Notes: generated by a model from the sequence alone, not told the origin. Numbered from the stretch's first letter, positions 15,331-25,391 are shown. The stretch is 36,091 nucleotides of DNA from Bacillota bacterium (GCA_029558315.1 JAKQFQ010000164.1:1-36091); one strand, 5' to 3'. Program-made: numbers and translations.

Positions 15331-17895
15331 ATGTCAGTAATTGATAAAGTTTTTGGAACACACAGTGATCATGAATTGAAACGAATTGACCCACTTGTGA
15401 AGAAAATAGAAGCGTTAAGACCTACTATGCAGGCACTGACTGATGAGGAACTTCGCGCTAAGACAGCAGAATATAAAAAACGATTGGCTGAGGGCGAGAC
15501 TCTTGATGACCTCCTTCCGGAAGCATATGCAACGATTCGAGAAGCGGCGAAGCGAGTTCTGAATATGGAGCATTACCGGGTACAGTTAATTGGTGGTATT
15601 GTGCTGCACCAGGGACGTATTGCAGAGATGCGTACTGGTGAAGGAAAAACATTGGTTTCTACCTTGCCGGCATATTTGAATGCGCTGGAAGGAAAAGGCG
15701 TTCATATTGTAACGGTCAATGATTATCTGGCGAAGCGTGATGCTGAGTGGATGGGGCAGGTACATGAATTCCTTGGACTCAAAGTAGGTGTTATCCTAAA
15801 TACCATGAAGCCGGAAGAAAGACGAGAGGCCTATGCTTGTGATATTACCTATGTAACGAACAATGAACTTGGTTTTGATTACCTGCGTGATAACATGGTT
15901 ATTTATAAAGAACAATTGGTGTTAAGAGACCTTCATTATGCGATCATTGATGAAGTTGACTCTGTTTTAATTGATGAAGCAAGAACACCTTTGATTATTT
16001 CCGGTCAAAGTGGTAAATCAACAAAACTTTATGAAGTTTGTGATGTATTGGCCAGACAGTTGAAACGAGGCGAGGGCAATGGAGAGTTGTCCAAGATGGA
16101 TGCAATTATGGGCCTGGAGCAGGAAGAATCAGGAGACTTCATTGTCAACGAAAAGGACAAGGTAGTGAACCTGACAGCGGCAGGTATTGAAAAAGTTGAA
16201 AAGTTCTTCCAGATTGAGAACCTTGCAGATCCGGAAAACATAGAGATTCAAAACAATATTATATTAGCGCTTCGTGCACATAATCTGATGTTTAGAGATC
16301 AGGACTATGTTGTGAACGAGGATAAGGTTCTGATTGTTGATTCCTTTACGGGACGTATTATGCCGGGCAGAAGATTTTCCAATGGTCTGCATCAGGCAAT
16401 TGAAGCAAAAGAGCATGTTAAGGTTAAGAGAGAATCGAAGACTCTGGCAACCATTACATTCCAGAACTTCTTTAACAAATTTGAAAAGAAATCCGGTATG
16501 ACCGGTACGGCATTGACCGAAGAACGAGAATTTCGTGATATCTACGGTATGGATGTTATTGAGATTCCAACCAATCGACCGGTTGCCAGAATCGATCGCC
16601 AGGATTGTGTCTATAGAACTAAAAAAGAGAAACTTCATGAAATTGTAGAAGCTGTCAGAGTGGCACATGAGAAGGGGCAACCAGTTTTGGTTGGTACCAT
16701 CAATATTGATGCCTCAGAAGAAATAAGCAGACGATTAACGAAGGAAGGTATTACGCATAAAGTATTGAATGCGAAATTCCATGAGATGGAGGCAGAAATT
16801 GTTGCTGATGCAGGTGTTCACGGAGCTGTTACCATTGCAACCAATATGGCAGGACGTGGAACGGATATTAAGCTTGATGATGAATCAAAGGCCCTGGGAG
16901 GACTTCTGATCATTGGTACAGAGAGACATGAATCCCGCCGTATTGATAATCAGTTAAGAGGACGTTCCGGTCGTCAGGGTGATCCTGGTGAATCCGTATT
17001 CTTTATCTCGTTGGAAGATGATCTGATGAGACTCTTTGGATCAGAACGTCTGATTGGAGTTTTTAATGCCATGGGTATTCCTGAAAATCAGGTTATTGAA
17101 CATAAGGCATTATCCAGTGCAATTGAAAAGGCACAGAAGAAGATTGAGAATAATAACTACGGAATTCGTAAGAATCTACTGGAATATGATCAGGTGAATA
17201 ATGATCAGAGAGAAGTCATCTATTCTGAGAGAAAGCGTGTACTGAACGGTGAGAGTATGCGTGACGTTATTTATAAAATGATTACAGATATTACGGAAGG
17301 TGCTGTAGACACTTGCATCGGAGATGATACAACTCCGGAACAGTGGGATTTAAATGAGTTAAATGAATTACTTCTTCCGATTGTTCCATTACAGAGAATT
17401 ACTGCGGATCGTGTTGAGAAGAAGAAAAATGGACTAAAGCAGCAATTAAAAGAAGAAGCGGTGAAGTTATACGAAGCCAAAGAAGCAGAATTTCCAGAGG
17501 CAGAAGCAATCCGTGAAGTTGAGCGAGTCATATTGCTTAAGGTCATTGATCGAAAATGGATGGATCATATTGATGATATGGATCAGTTACGTCAGAGCGC
17601 CGGACTTGCAGCCTATGGTCAGAAGAACCCTGTTGTAGAGTATAAAATGAGCGGATATGAGATGTTTGACAGCATGGAGTCAGCAATAAAGGAAGATACC
17701 ATTCGTTTGCTCTTTAGAATTAAAGTAGAACAGAAGGTTGAGCGTGAGCAGGTAGCCAAGGTTACCGGAACGAATAAGGATGATTCGGCAGTGAAGGGAC
17801 CGGTTAAAAGAGAAAACGCCAAGATTTATCCCAATGATCCATGTCCTTGTGGAAGTGGAAAGAAGTATAAACAATGCTGTATGAATAAAATGTAA
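15331..17895 (+). CDS. secA: Preprotein translocase ATPase SecA
   Basis: This 854-residue motor drives secretory proteins through SecYEG using ATP. It has the typical start [12 protein letters not shown], Walker A MRTGEGKT (about 100-107), [14 protein letters not shown], the Walker B region [17 protein letters not shown], the second ATPase half with [10 protein letters not shown] and [13 protein letters not shown], and a C-terminal zinc finger [13 protein letters not shown] that binds SecB or ribosomes. The frame is open upstream to TTG 15268; ATG 15331 fits the family start and has GAGAGGA about 10 bases upstream. prfB follows 40 bases after the stop, as in many Firmicutes. Confidence 0.98.
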   Translation: MSVIDKVFGTHSDHELKRIDPLVKKIEALRPTMQALTDEELRAKTAEYKKRLAEGETLDDLLPEAYATIREAAKRVLNMEHYRVQLIGGIVLHQGRIAEMRTGEGKTLVSTLPAYLNALEGKGVHIVTVNDYLAKRDAEWMGQVHEFLGLKVGVILNTMKPEERREAYACDITYVTNNELGFDYLRDNMVIYKEQLVLRDLHYAIIDEVDSVLIDEARTPLIISGQSGKSTKLYEVCDVLARQLKRGEGNGELSKMDAIMGLEQEESGDFIVNEKDKVVNLTAAGIEKVEKFFQIENLADPENIEIQNNIILALRAHNLMFRDQDYVVNEDKVLIVDSFTGRIMPGRRFSNGLHQAIEAKEHVKVKRESKTLATITFQNFFNKFEKKSGMTGTALTEEREFRDIYGMDVIEIPTNRPVARIDRQDCVYRTKKEKLHEIVEAVRVAHEKGQPVLVGTINIDASEEISRRLTKEGITHKVLNAKFHEMEAEIVADAGVHGAVTIATNMAGRGTDIKLDDESKALGGLLIIGTERHESRRIDNQLRGRSGRQGDPGESVFFISLEDDLMRLFGSERLIGVFNAMGIPENQVIEHKALSSAIEKAQKKIENNNYGIRKNLLEYDQVNNDQREVIYSERKRVLNGESMRDVIYKMITDITEGAVDTCIGDDTTPEQWDLNELNELLLPIVPLQRITADRVEKKKNGLKQQLKEEAVKLYEAKEAEFPEAEAIREVERVILLKVIDRKWMDHIDDMDQLRQSAGLAAYGQKNPVVEYKMSGYEMFDSMESAIKEDTIRLLFRIKVEQKVEREQVAKVTGTNKDDSAVKGPVKRENAKIYPNDPCPCGSGKKYKQCCMNKM

Positions 17896-17935
17896 CTAGA
17901 CAGATTGGAACGTAAAATTAAAGGTGGTGAACGCA

Positions 17936-19067
17936 GTGGTAGAACTCGACCAAATGAAGACAGAGTTACTTTCTTATGAAAATCCATTAGCGGAAGCAAG
18001 GGATTCACTTTGACCTCGCTAATAAGAGGAAGAGGATAGAAGAACTTGACATGGAGATGGCGGAACCGGGCTTTTGGGACAATCCGGACAGATCCAATAA
18101 GTTAATGAAAGAATCAAAAAATCTTAAGGATGTTGTGGAACTGTGCGAAGAAATGCAAAATTCGTACGATGACATTCTGACCTTGATTGAAATTGGAAAT
18201 GAAGAAAATGATACTTCGTTAATAACAGAAGTAAGACAGGAACTGGATGCCCTTGTTACGCAGCTGGATGCAATTCGGCTAAGTACTTTGTTAACCGGTG
18301 AGTATGATAAGAACAATGCAATTCTAAAGATTAATGCCGGAGCAGGAGGAACAGAGAGCTGTGACTGGGCTAGTATGTTATATCGTATGTATTGCAGATG
18401 GGCAGAAAAGAAAGGATTTTCGGTAGAAGTTTTGGATATGCTTGACGGTGATGAAGCCGGAATTAAGTCAGTCTCTTTTCAGGTGAATGGTGATAACGCA
18501 TACGGATATTTACGTCCTGAACAAGGAGTTCACCGACTGGTAAGAATTTCTCCCTTTAATGCACAGGGAAAAAGACAGACTTCGTTTGTTTCACTTGATG
18601 TTGTACCTGAAATTGAAGGTGATGGTGGAATTGAGATTAAAGATGATGATATCCGAATCGATACTTATCGAAGTAGTGGTGCCGGAGGTCAGCATATCAA
18701 TAAGACATCCTCTGCTATTCGAATTACACATTTCCCAACAGGAGTAGTTGTCCAATGTCAGAATGAACGTTCGCAGCATATGAATAAAGACAAGGCGATG
18801 CAGATGTTACGTGGTAAATTGCTTGCTATAAAAGAAGCTGAAGATGAAGCCAAAATGCGTGGAATCCAAGGAGATTTGAAAGCAATTGGCTGGGGAAGTC
18901 AGATTAGGTCTTATGTATTACAACCATATCAGATGGTAAAGGATCACAGAACCGGAGAAGAATCCGGCAATTCAGATGCAGTTCTGGATGGTGATATTGA
19001 TCGATTTATCAATGCATATTTAAAGAAAAAGAGTCTTGGGACATTAGAAGAAACAGCAACAGAGTAA
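17936..19067 (+). CDS. prfB: Peptide chain release factor 2, with programmed +1 frameshift
   Basis: RF2 ends translation at UGA and UAA codons. A short first frame starts at GTG 17936 behind AAGGTGG, runs 25 codons (VELDQMKTELLSYE) and hits TGA at 18011-18013 in the context CTT TGA C. An AGGG element eight bases before CTT acts as the internal Shine-Dalgarno. Skipping one base (18011) continues as DLANKRKRIEELDME, so the product is joined from 17936-18010 and 18012-19067, 376 residues. The SPF recognition tripeptide (VRISPFN) and the catalytic GGQ (GAGGQHINKTSS) are visible. Low RF2 raises shifting and so its own synthesis. Confidence 0.97.
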
Positions 19068-19087
19068 AATCTGTTGCTGTTATTCTT
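19052..19087. terminator. Bidirectional terminator between prfB and the DUF975 gene
   Basis: A perfect 12-bp stem (19052-19063 with 19070-19081) overlaps the end of prfB and the last codon of the convergent minus-strand gene. T-rich sequence flanks it on both strands (TATTCTTT on plus, TCTTCTAAT on minus), so it could serve both. Confidence 0.7.
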
Positions 19088-19799
19088 TGGCCTTAGCACT
19101 GGCTAAATTGAGGTGAAAACAGGTATAGGTAGTGTTGAGATAGGGAGTTACCCACAAAAGCCCAACACCACAAGAAAGGATGCCTAAAAACATCAATGGG
19201 AGAAAGCTAAGCTGTAAACGAAAGAGACGTAATTTCTGCCCTTTCATCATCCAGCAGGATAGCTTCAGAATCTCTTTTAGTGGTTTGTCCGGAAAATCCA
19301 ATAGAAGAAAATAGGATTGGGACAGAGCCAGAGATAAAATGTAGTAAACGAATATGCCGATAAGAAAACTAATGATCGTAGCCGTTAAAAGGAAGGTATC
19401 CTTGCTGGCTGTATATAGAAATAAAAGAATATAGAATGGTAACATACTAAGATATTGAATGGATGTTAAAAGGACTGCGAGAAAAGTAGGACGCTGCGTT
19501 TTAACAAAGAAACCATAATACATATCTCTCACACTAAATCGATAACCGCAGCATAAATTCATATACATCCGATAGAGACCAAAACGAAGAATTTCGATAT
19601 TGCAGGTACAGATATAACTAATCACGAAAGAAATCACGACTGATACAATGGTAGCAGTGGGATCTGTGGCAGATAGCATGGACAATAATGCACTAAATGC
19701 AATAAAGAAAAGCTGCGCCAGAACAACCTGGGAATAATGACCGGAAAGGTATTTTCTGGCACTGGATTTTAATTGGGAAGAATTTTTTATGGAATTCAT
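19080..19799 (-). CDS. DUF975 family integral membrane protein
   Basis: This 239-residue protein has about five or six hydrophobic segments. The N-terminal KSSARKYLSGHYSQVV and the C-terminal MMKGQKLRLFRLQLSFLPLMFLGILSCGVGLLWVTPYLNTTYTCF follow the DUF975 pattern (MKGNK..F.L.LSF...G....G.G.LW..PY). Family function is unknown; members sit in the cytoplasmic membrane of many Clostridia. It is convergent with prfB. Its start at 19799 is 23 bases downstream of the zinc-protein gene on the same strand, so the three minus-strand genes may form one transcript. Confidence 0.85.
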   Translation of the reverse strand: MNSIKNSSQLKSSARKYLSGHYSQVVLAQLFFIAFSALLSMLSATDPTATIVSVVISFVISYICTCNIEILRFGLYRMYMNLCCGYRFSVRDMYYGFFVKTQRPTFLAVLLTSIQYLSMLPFYILLFLYTASKDTFLLTATIISFLIGIFVYYILSLALSQSYFLLLDFPDKPLKEILKLSCWMMKGQKLRLFRLQLSFLPLMFLGILSCGVGLLWVTPYLNTTYTCFHLNLASAKAKE

Positions 19800-19822
19800 G
19801 AAATACTCCTGTCTATCTCGTA

Positions 19823-20296
19823 TTAAATTGCTTTATCGAAATTGGAACCTACACAGGCATCTTTCTGGAAAGATTTCTGATTCTGAGAATAGGGACTGTT
19901 TTTCTGATAGGCAATTTTCGTTGTTGTTGTTCCGCCGGCAACATAGGAACGTCCGCACTCTGGACAAATAGCTGCTTTTAGTGCCACGCTGGCCTGCAGA
20001 ACTTTGCCGCCATTCATCCCGGCAGCTTTGGAGAATGCATTATTTACATGCTCCTGTTCATGAGCACGAACTTTTGTAGCAGACTGTTCGGGACTGATAT
20101 TGGTAGGAGACTTAAAAGAAACCATCTCATCGGAACCATCAACATATTTGCGATTTTTACAAGTCTGGCATTCTGCCGGCTTTCCTGTGCGGGCAATCGG
20201 ATCATCGATGCCGGTCTGTACATCCAAGGACTGGTTGATGCGTGGAGCGGTATCGACGGTCATTCTTGTACTAATTGGACTGATTCTACCAATCAT
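19823..20296 (-). CDS. SprA-related putative zinc metalloprotein
   Basis: This 157-residue protein has KVRAHEQEHVNNAF, a HExxH-like zinc-peptidase motif (HEQEH), with two CxxC pairs, ECQTCKNRKYVDGS before it and ICPECGRSYVAGG after it. The block between them (SFKSPTNISPEQSA) is, from memory, conserved in Lachnospiraceae proteins related to the SprA family of putative metallopeptidases. No signal peptide is seen. Activity has not been shown for the family as far as I know. The start ATG (20296-20294) overlaps the TGA of the upstream gene as ATGA, and AGGAGGTG lies 5 bases before it, which suggests translational coupling to the membrane protein. Confidence 0.75.
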   Translation of the reverse strand: MIGRISPISTRMTVDTAPRINQSLDVQTGIDDPIARTGKPAECQTCKNRKYVDGSDEMVSFKSPTNISPEQSATKVRAHEQEHVNNAFSKAAGMNGGKVLQASVALKAAICPECGRSYVAGGTTTTKIAYQKNSPYSQNQKSFQKDACVGSNFDKAI

Positions 20297-20817
20297 GGGG
20301 CACCTCCTGTTCCGGAATCACCAGGGATATTTTGGACATCTGCATTGCCATTGATATAATCTTCGAGCGAATGATAGTATTCTTCAAACGAAGGGGTACT
20401 GTCGGCGGGAAGCGGTGGCAATTCCTTATTTTCGTTAAGACCTTTCATAAGGTACCAATACTCATCAAAAGTAATCCCGTAAATCTGCTGAAAGTAATTA
20501 TTAAATTGATCGTGATATTCAGTATCGTTATTGATCAGATATAAAACAGTAACCATCATGAGAATCGCAATTACAATACTTGCAAGCGAAGCGATGGAAC
20601 CAATCTTTGCAGGGGAGGACATTTTACAATCCTCTGTTTTGGAAAGAACTGCAAAAATCACTGCGAGACTTCCAAAGAATATAGGGAAAATAACAGTTGT
20701 TATCGTTATGAGACTAATCACACCAAATAACAGGGCCAACATAGAAAAACGGTCCATTTTTAAGTCCATTGGTGAATTTGGTTGATTCCCTGGATTCCCA
20801 GTCTGCCAATCGTTCAT
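20293..20817 (-). CDS. Small two-helix membrane protein
   Basis: This 174-residue protein has two hydrophobic segments (about 28-58 and 73-97), spaced as in DUF4190-like proteins. Its N-terminus is rich in Asn and Pro, and the C-terminal half is acidic and soluble (YGITFDEYWYLMKGL and SFEEYYHSLEDY). AAGGAG precedes ATG 20817. It overlaps the SprA-like gene by 4 bases, so the two probably act together or are made in equal amounts. Function unknown. Confidence 0.75.
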   Translation of the reverse strand: MNDWQTGNPGNQPNSPMDLKMDRFSMLALLFGVISLITITTVIFPIFFGSLAVIFAVLSKTEDCKMSSPAKIGSIASLASIVIAILMMVTVLYLINNDTEYHDQFNNYFQQIYGITFDEYWYLMKGLNENKELPPLPADSTPSFEEYYHSLEDYINGNADVQNIPGDSGTGGAP

Positions 20818-20851
20818 GATTTGCGTTCTCCTTTTATTTATAGTTGTTTTT

Positions 20852-20879
20852 ATTTTATCACAAATCCCAGAATATACAA
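20852..20879 (-). promoter_or_regulatory. Promoter of the minus-strand membrane protein/zinc protein genes
   Basis: On the minus strand, TTGTAT (20879-20874) and TAAAAT (20857-20852) are 16 bases apart, with a TG before the -10 box. It is divergent from the tex promoter, with only 7 bases between the two -35 boxes. Confidence 0.6.
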
Positions 20880-20886
20880 ATGCATC

Positions 20887-20916
20887 TTGATTCGTGTACT
20901 GCTTTTCCTATATAAT
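20887..20916 (+). promoter_or_regulatory. tex promoter
   Basis: TTGATT (20887-20892) and a perfect TATAAT (20911-20916) are 18 bases apart. The start of transcription near 20923 leaves a leader of about 30 bases. Confidence 0.7.
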
Positions 20917-20954
20917 GAGAAAGGTTTAAATTAAGTATGAAATGGAGAGGAATT

Positions 20955-23255
20955 ATGGATATTAGTGCAGCAATTGCAGAGGAACTGAAAATTAGAAAGG
21001 AACAGGTAGATGCCACAATTAAGTTAGTAGATGAAGGCAATACCATACCCTTCATTGCAAGATATAGAAAAGAGGCTACAGGGTCTCTGAATGATGAGGT
21101 TTTACGTGATCTATATGAGAAACTGATTTATCTTCGTAATCTTGAAGAACGAAAGGCACAGGTTCTTGCAAGTATTGAGGAACAAGGCAAAATGACGGAG
21201 GAGTTAAAGAAAAAGATTACTGCAGCCAAGACAATGGTAGCTGTAGAAGATCTCTATCGTCCATACAAACCCAAGAGGAAAACAAGAGCCAGCATTGCAA
21301 GAGAGAAAGGTTTGGAAGGCCTGGCTACACTCATTATGGAACAGACGACAACAGTGCCGGTGATGGAATCCGCAGCAGAGTATATCAGTGAAGAGAAAGG
21401 TGTCAAGGATTCTGCAGAAGCCATCGAAGGGGCAAAGGATATTATTGCAGAAGAAACCTCGGACAATGCAGATTACAGAACCTATATCAGAAAAGTAACA
21501 TTTGACGAGGGGAAAGTAGTAAGCAATGCGAAGGATGAAAAGACAGAAAGCGTATATGAGATGTATTACTCTTTTGAAGAACCTGTGAATAAAATAGCAG
21601 GTCATCGCGTGCTTGCTTTAAATCGAGGAGAAAACGAAAAAATCCTTACTGTCAAAATTACAGCACCAGTTGCAAAAATAACAGATTACCTGGAGAAAAA
21701 GTTGATTAAAACAGCCAATCCGAATACAACAGATCTTTTGAAGGACGTGGCAAAGGACAGTTACGAGAGATTGATTGCACCGGCAATTGAGAGAGATATC
21801 AGAAATGAGCTTACAGAAAAAGCTGAGGATGGTGCAATCAGTGTATTTGGTAAGAACCTGGAACAATTGCTGATGCAGCAGCCAATTACTGATAAAGTAG
21901 TACTTGGTTGGGATCCCGCATTTAGAACCGGTTGCAAGCTGGCTGTTGTTGATGCGACAGGAAAAGTATTAGATACCAAGGTGATCTATCCAACAGCACC
22001 GCAGAATAAGGTGGCAGAAGCTAAGGCAGAATTGAAACGTCTAATTAAGAAGTATCATGTTAATTTGATTTCTTTGGGTAATGGTACTGCATCTAGAGAA
22101 TCGGAGCAGATTATTGTTGAATTAATTAAAGAACTGGATACTCCGGTTCAGTATGTAATTGTTAATGAGGCAGGTGCCTCGGTCTACTCTGCAAGCAAAC
22201 TGGCAACCGAAGAGTTCCCTAATTTTGATGTTGGACAGCGTAGCGCGGCATCGATTGCCAGAAGATTACAGGATCCTTTGGCAGAACTGGTCAAGATAGA
22301 TCCTCAGTCTATTGGTGTTGGACAATATCAGCACGACATGAATCAGAAGAAACTCGGAGAAGCACTGGGAGGTGTGGTAGAAGATAGTGTTAATAAAGTG
22401 GGGGTTGATCTTAATACAGCATCCGCATCTTTGCTGGAATATATTTCTGGTATTTCCAAGGTAATTGCAAAGAATATAGTTCAGTATCGTGAGGAAAATG
22501 GACAGTTTCAATCCAGAGCAGAATTGTTAAAAGTTGCCAAGTTAGGACCGAAAGCCTATGAACAATGCGCAGGATTTTTAAGAATCAGAGATGGAAAGAA
22601 TCCGTTGGATGCAACCAGTGTACACCCGGAATCTTATGCTGCCGTCAAGGAATTGATGAAAAAACTGAATTTTACGATGGAAGATGTGAAGGCGGCACAG
22701 AAGCAGAAAATGAAAGCGCAGGGAACCGGAGCAGAGAAAAAGACAGAAAAGAAAACTTTGGTTGTTCATAATGCGAACAATGTATTTGGAGCTGCTATAG
22801 CCAATGCATTTAAAACCGGAGACTCTACGATTACAAAGACAAGTACCGGTTCTGTTGGAACTTTGGAAGGAAAAATAAAAGATAAGAAGAAACTGGCTGA
22901 CGAACTTGGAATCGGTGTTATTACATTAACGGATATCCTAAAGGAGTTGGAGAAGCCTTCCAGAGATCCAAGAGAGAATATGCCGTCACCAATTCTTAGA
23001 AGTGATATTTTGGATATGAAGGATTTGAAAAAAGGAATGGTATTAAAGGGAACCGTTCGTAATGTAATTGATTTTGGTGTATTTGTTGATATCGGAGTGC
23101 ATCAGGACGGGCTGGTTCATATATCGGAGATTACAAGCCGATATATCAAACACCCACTGGAAGCAGTGAGTGTTGGGGATATTGTTGATGTACAGGTACT
23201 GGATGTTGATGTAGCTAAGAAGCGAATTGCTTTAACAATGAAGGTGAAACAATAA
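20955..23255 (+). CDS. tex: Tex family RNA-binding transcription accessory protein
   Basis: This protein of about 766 residues has the full Tex order: an N-terminal helical region (GNTIPFIARYRKEATGSLNDE), a YqgF/RNase H-like domain near residue 320 (VLGWDPAFRTGCKLAVVD), a helix-hairpin-helix region near 490-560 (DLNTASASLLEYISGISKVIA), and a C-terminal S1 domain (GTVRNVIDFGVFVDIGVHQDGLVHISEI). Tex binds nucleic acid and influences transcription; its exact bacterial role is not settled. ATG 20937 is also possible, but GGAGAGG precedes ATG 20955, which gives MDISAAIAEEL. Its stop is 7 bases from the convergent lysozyme gene. Confidence 0.95.
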   Translation: MDISAAIAEELKIRKEQVDATIKLVDEGNTIPFIARYRKEATGSLNDEVLRDLYEKLIYLRNLEERKAQVLASIEEQGKMTEELKKKITAAKTMVAVEDLYRPYKPKRKTRASIAREKGLEGLATLIMEQTTTVPVMESAAEYISEEKGVKDSAEAIEGAKDIIAEETSDNADYRTYIRKVTFDEGKVVSNAKDEKTESVYEMYYSFEEPVNKIAGHRVLALNRGENEKILTVKITAPVAKITDYLEKKLIKTANPNTTDLLKDVAKDSYERLIAPAIERDIRNELTEKAEDGAISVFGKNLEQLLMQQPITDKVVLGWDPAFRTGCKLAVVDATGKVLDTKVIYPTAPQNKVAEAKAELKRLIKKYHVNLISLGNGTASRESEQIIVELIKELDTPVQYVIVNEAGASVYSASKLATEEFPNFDVGQRSAASIARRLQDPLAELVKIDPQSIGVGQYQHDMNQKKLGEALGGVVEDSVNKVGVDLNTASASLLEYISGISKVIAKNIVQYREENGQFQSRAELLKVAKLGPKAYEQCAGFLRIRDGKNPLDATSVHPESYAAVKELMKKLNFTMEDVKAAQKQKMKAQGTGAEKKTEKKTLVVHNANNVFGAAIANAFKTGDSTITKTSTGSVGTLEGKIKDKKKLADELGIGVITLTDILKELEKPSRDPRENMPSPILRSDILDMKDLKKGMVLKGTVRNVIDFGVFVDIGVHQDGLVHISEITSRYIKHPLEAVSVGDIVDVQVLDVDVAKKRIALTMKVKQ

Positions 23256-23262
23256 AACGACT

Positions 23263-24399
23263 TTACTCGGGGAACCACAGGTTGAGATCGGCTGGGCCAT
23301 CGATACCGGGAATGGTTCCCTGTGCTGTATACTGCCAGCTGCGTAATGCATAAGGGTAATAAGGGTAATCATTATAAAAGGCATACCAGATAGGATAATC
23401 ACATAACTGTTCGATATCAACCATGGCGAAGAAAGAATAAGTATTTCCATAGAGCATTGGCTCATATCCGGCAGCGGTGATAGAATCGCAGAATGCTTTC
23501 ACAATAGAAGTTCTGTCAACAACTGACAATGACATTGCTCTGGCTTCACTATCTTCCGGCTTCTCAATATCAATAACAATGGGATAACTTAGCTGGTAGG
23601 GGGCGATAGCGTCCAAAACAAACTGTGCCTCCTCCTGTGCCTCAGCAATGGTAATCGCCTGTGTGAAGAAATAAACACCGACTTCTAAACCAGCGGCTCT
23701 TGCACTGGTGATATTGGCTTCAAAGCATTCATCTAAAACAAGCGCACCGGAGCCATATCCGCGGAAACCAACACGGATCATCGCATAATCTACGCCAGAA
23801 TCGGCAACGGCTTCCCAGTCAATTGCACCCTGATGTTGTGATACGTCAACACCTTTTAGAGCTTGCACGCCTTCGGTGGAAAGATAAGTAATCTCACCAC
23901 TCTCTAAGACACTTAACTGTTCTGTGTTAATCGTGTTAGGGGCTATCGAATCCAAAATGGAAACGAAATGGTATCCCTGAGAATCGTAATAAATAACAGA
24001 TTCAGGATACATTTGCCGCAAAATTTCGGATACATTACCTTCTGGTGATTCCAGCTGGGAACGAATGAATTCTTTGATCTGAGATTCCTGTTCGGCAGCA
24101 CCTTCGGCACGAGCTTCAAGCATCATTTGATCAAGCATTTCCTGTGTGTACAATACCGAGTTATCGGAGGCAACTACTTCGTTAGAAATAGCAGGAGTAT
24201 CGCTTTTTATACTTAATATATAGAAGCATAAACCAATCGATGCTAAGGTAGTAACGGCAAGAAGGATGGTAATAGCAGTTAGTGGATTACGTTTTTTCGC
24301 TAAAGAAGAAGCAGGTGGCGCATCAGAGATGGGTGGCTCTGGCAAGGATAAGGTATCACCCAAATCCAAATCTATAATTTCATCATCTGTGTTATGCAT
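23263..24399 (-). CDS. Membrane-anchored GH25 family lysozyme
   Basis: This 378-residue protein has a cytoplasmic acidic N-terminus, one membrane segment (about 40-63), an extracellular stretch of about 115 residues, and a GH25 domain from about residue 181. The GH25 marks are Asp185 in GVDVSQHQGAIDW and the acidic pair in PIVIDIEK (Asp277, Glu279). These enzymes cut the glycan strands of peptidoglycan. It lacks a cleavable signal and cell-wall binding repeats, so it should stay tethered to the membrane. AAAAGGAG precedes ATG 24399. Its 3' end nearly abuts tex on the other strand. Confidence 0.93.
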   Translation of the reverse strand: MHNTDDEIIDLDLGDTLSLPEPPISDAPPASSLAKKRNPLTAITILLAVTTLASIGLCFYILSIKSDTPAISNEVVASDNSVLYTQEMLDQMMLEARAEGAAEQESQIKEFIRSQLESPEGNVSEILRQMYPESVIYYDSQGYHFVSILDSIAPNTINTEQLSVLESGEITYLSTEGVQALKGVDVSQHQGAIDWEAVADSGVDYAMIRVGFRGYGSGALVLDECFEANITSARAAGLEVGVYFFTQAITIAEAQEEAQFVLDAIAPYQLSYPIVIDIEKPEDSEARAMSLSVVDRTSIVKAFCDSITAAGYEPMLYGNTYSFFAMVDIEQLCDYPIWYAFYNDYPYYPYALRSWQYTAQGTIPGIDGPADLNLWFPE

Positions 24400-24430
24400 A
24401 AATTCTCCTTTTCGACATACATTTTACTAT

Positions 24431-24459
24431 AGTTTAATCTGTGAAATGAATTTCGTCAA
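24431..24459 (-). promoter_or_regulatory. Promoter of the GH25 gene
   Basis: On the minus strand, TTGACG (24459-24454) and TAAACT (24436-24431) are 17 bases apart, about 30 bases upstream of the start codon. Confidence 0.5.
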
Positions 24460-24489
24460 TTCAGTATGGAGATTAATTACGATAATTGG

Positions 24490-24518
24490 TTGACAGACAT
24501 AGAAAAATGTAATATTCT
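24490..24518 (+). promoter_or_regulatory. Promoter of the riboswitch-ribU transcript
   Basis: TTGACA (24490-24495) and TATTCT (24513-24518) are 17 bases apart. The transcript would begin near 24526, just before the FMN aptamer. Confidence 0.7.
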
Positions 24519-24543
24519 GATGTTTGTTAATAATGAAATAAAG

Positions 24544-24672
24544 AATCTTCAGGGTCGGGTGTAATTCCCTACCGGTGGTGATGACAGGTAACTGTATGAG
24601 TCCACGACCTGCTTTGGCAGCTGATCCGGTTAGAATCCGGAACCGACAGTAAAGTCTGGATGGAAGAAGAAG
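24544..24672 (+). promoter_or_regulatory. FMN riboswitch (RFN element)
   Basis: The conserved blocks AGGGTCGGGTG, CCCTACCGGTGGTGATGACAG, GAGTCCACGACC, GATCCGGT...ATCCGGAACCGACAGT and AAAGTCTGGATGGAAGAAGA occur in order. The outer stem is TCTTC (about 24546) with GAAGA (about 24663). FMN binding should let the terminator at 24704 form and shut off ribU. Together with the terminator and promoter it fills most of the 376-base gap before ribU. Confidence 0.97.
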
Positions 24673-24703
24673 GATGGTTTTTTTGTGCTATCTAGGATAT
24701 CCG

Positions 24704-24732
24704 ACCCCGTTCCTTTGCGAATGGGGTTTTTT
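24704..24732 (+). terminator. Riboswitch-controlled terminator before ribU
   Basis: ACCCCGTTC (24704-24712) pairs with GAATGGGGT (24719-24727), followed by a run of T to 24732. It lies between the FMN aptamer and the ribU start, the usual place for transcription control. Confidence 0.9.
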
Positions 24733-24775
24733 ATGTAAGATCCTTCATTTCATAATAAAATTTTGGAGGTAGAAA

Positions 24776-25336
24776 ATGAAAATTACTAGATTAAAGAAAA
24801 TGACGATGATGGCAATGTTTTCCGCAATGGCATATGTGGTAATGTCTTATTGCAGAATACCAATGTTTGCAGACGCACCGTACTTACAGTATGATCCCAA
24901 AGATATCATTATAGTAATTGCTGCATTTATTGCAGGTCCGTTTGCCGGAATCCTGATATCAGTTGTAGTCAGCCTGGTTGAGATGCTGACAGTAAGTGAG
25001 ACAGGTCCGATTGGAATGATAATGAATGTGATTGCGACAGTATGTTTTGTCTGGCCGGCAGCAATGATTTATAAAAAGAAGAAAACATTCATTGCGGCAG
25101 TGATTGGTCTGGCAATCAGTGTGGTTGCAATGACAGCGGCGATGCTGCTGTGGAATTACCTGATTACTCCATTCTATCAGGGGGTTGACAGAGCGGTAAT
25201 CAAGCAGATGCTTATCCCGATATTTCTGCCCTTCAACCTGATTAAAGCAGGAATTAATATGGGAATTACCCTGGTCTTGTATAAACCGGTAATTCTTGCA
25301 TTGCGAAAATCAGGGTTGTTTACAGAACAGAATTAG
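24776..25336 (+). CDS. ribU: Riboflavin ECF transporter substrate-binding (S) component
   Basis: This 186-residue protein of about five or six membrane helices binds riboflavin and works with the energy module EcfA-EcfA'-EcfT, encoded elsewhere. The N-terminal stretch MAMFSAMAYVVMSYCRIPMF, the YDPKDI segment and IAGPFAGILISVVVSLVEML are family typical. The FMN riboswitch directly upstream confirms a flavin role. GGAGG lies before ATG 24776. It is followed by its own terminator, so it is a single-gene unit. Confidence 0.95.
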   Translation: MKITRLKKMTMMAMFSAMAYVVMSYCRIPMFADAPYLQYDPKDIIIVIAAFIAGPFAGILISVVVSLVEMLTVSETGPIGMIMNVIATVCFVWPAAMIYKKKKTFIAAVIGLAISVVAMTAAMLLWNYLITPFYQGVDRAVIKQMLIPIFLPFNLIKAGINMGITLVLYKPVILALRKSGLFTEQN

Positions 25337-25362
25337 AACAAAGGTACAGGTAAGAAAGCAGG

Positions 25363-25391
25363 AAAATGACGTCGTGAGGCGTCATTTTTTT
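25363..25391 (+). terminator. Terminator of ribU
   Basis: AAAATGACG (25363-25371) pairs with CGTCATTTT (25380-25388) over an 8-base loop. The T-run reaches 25391. Confidence 0.9.
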
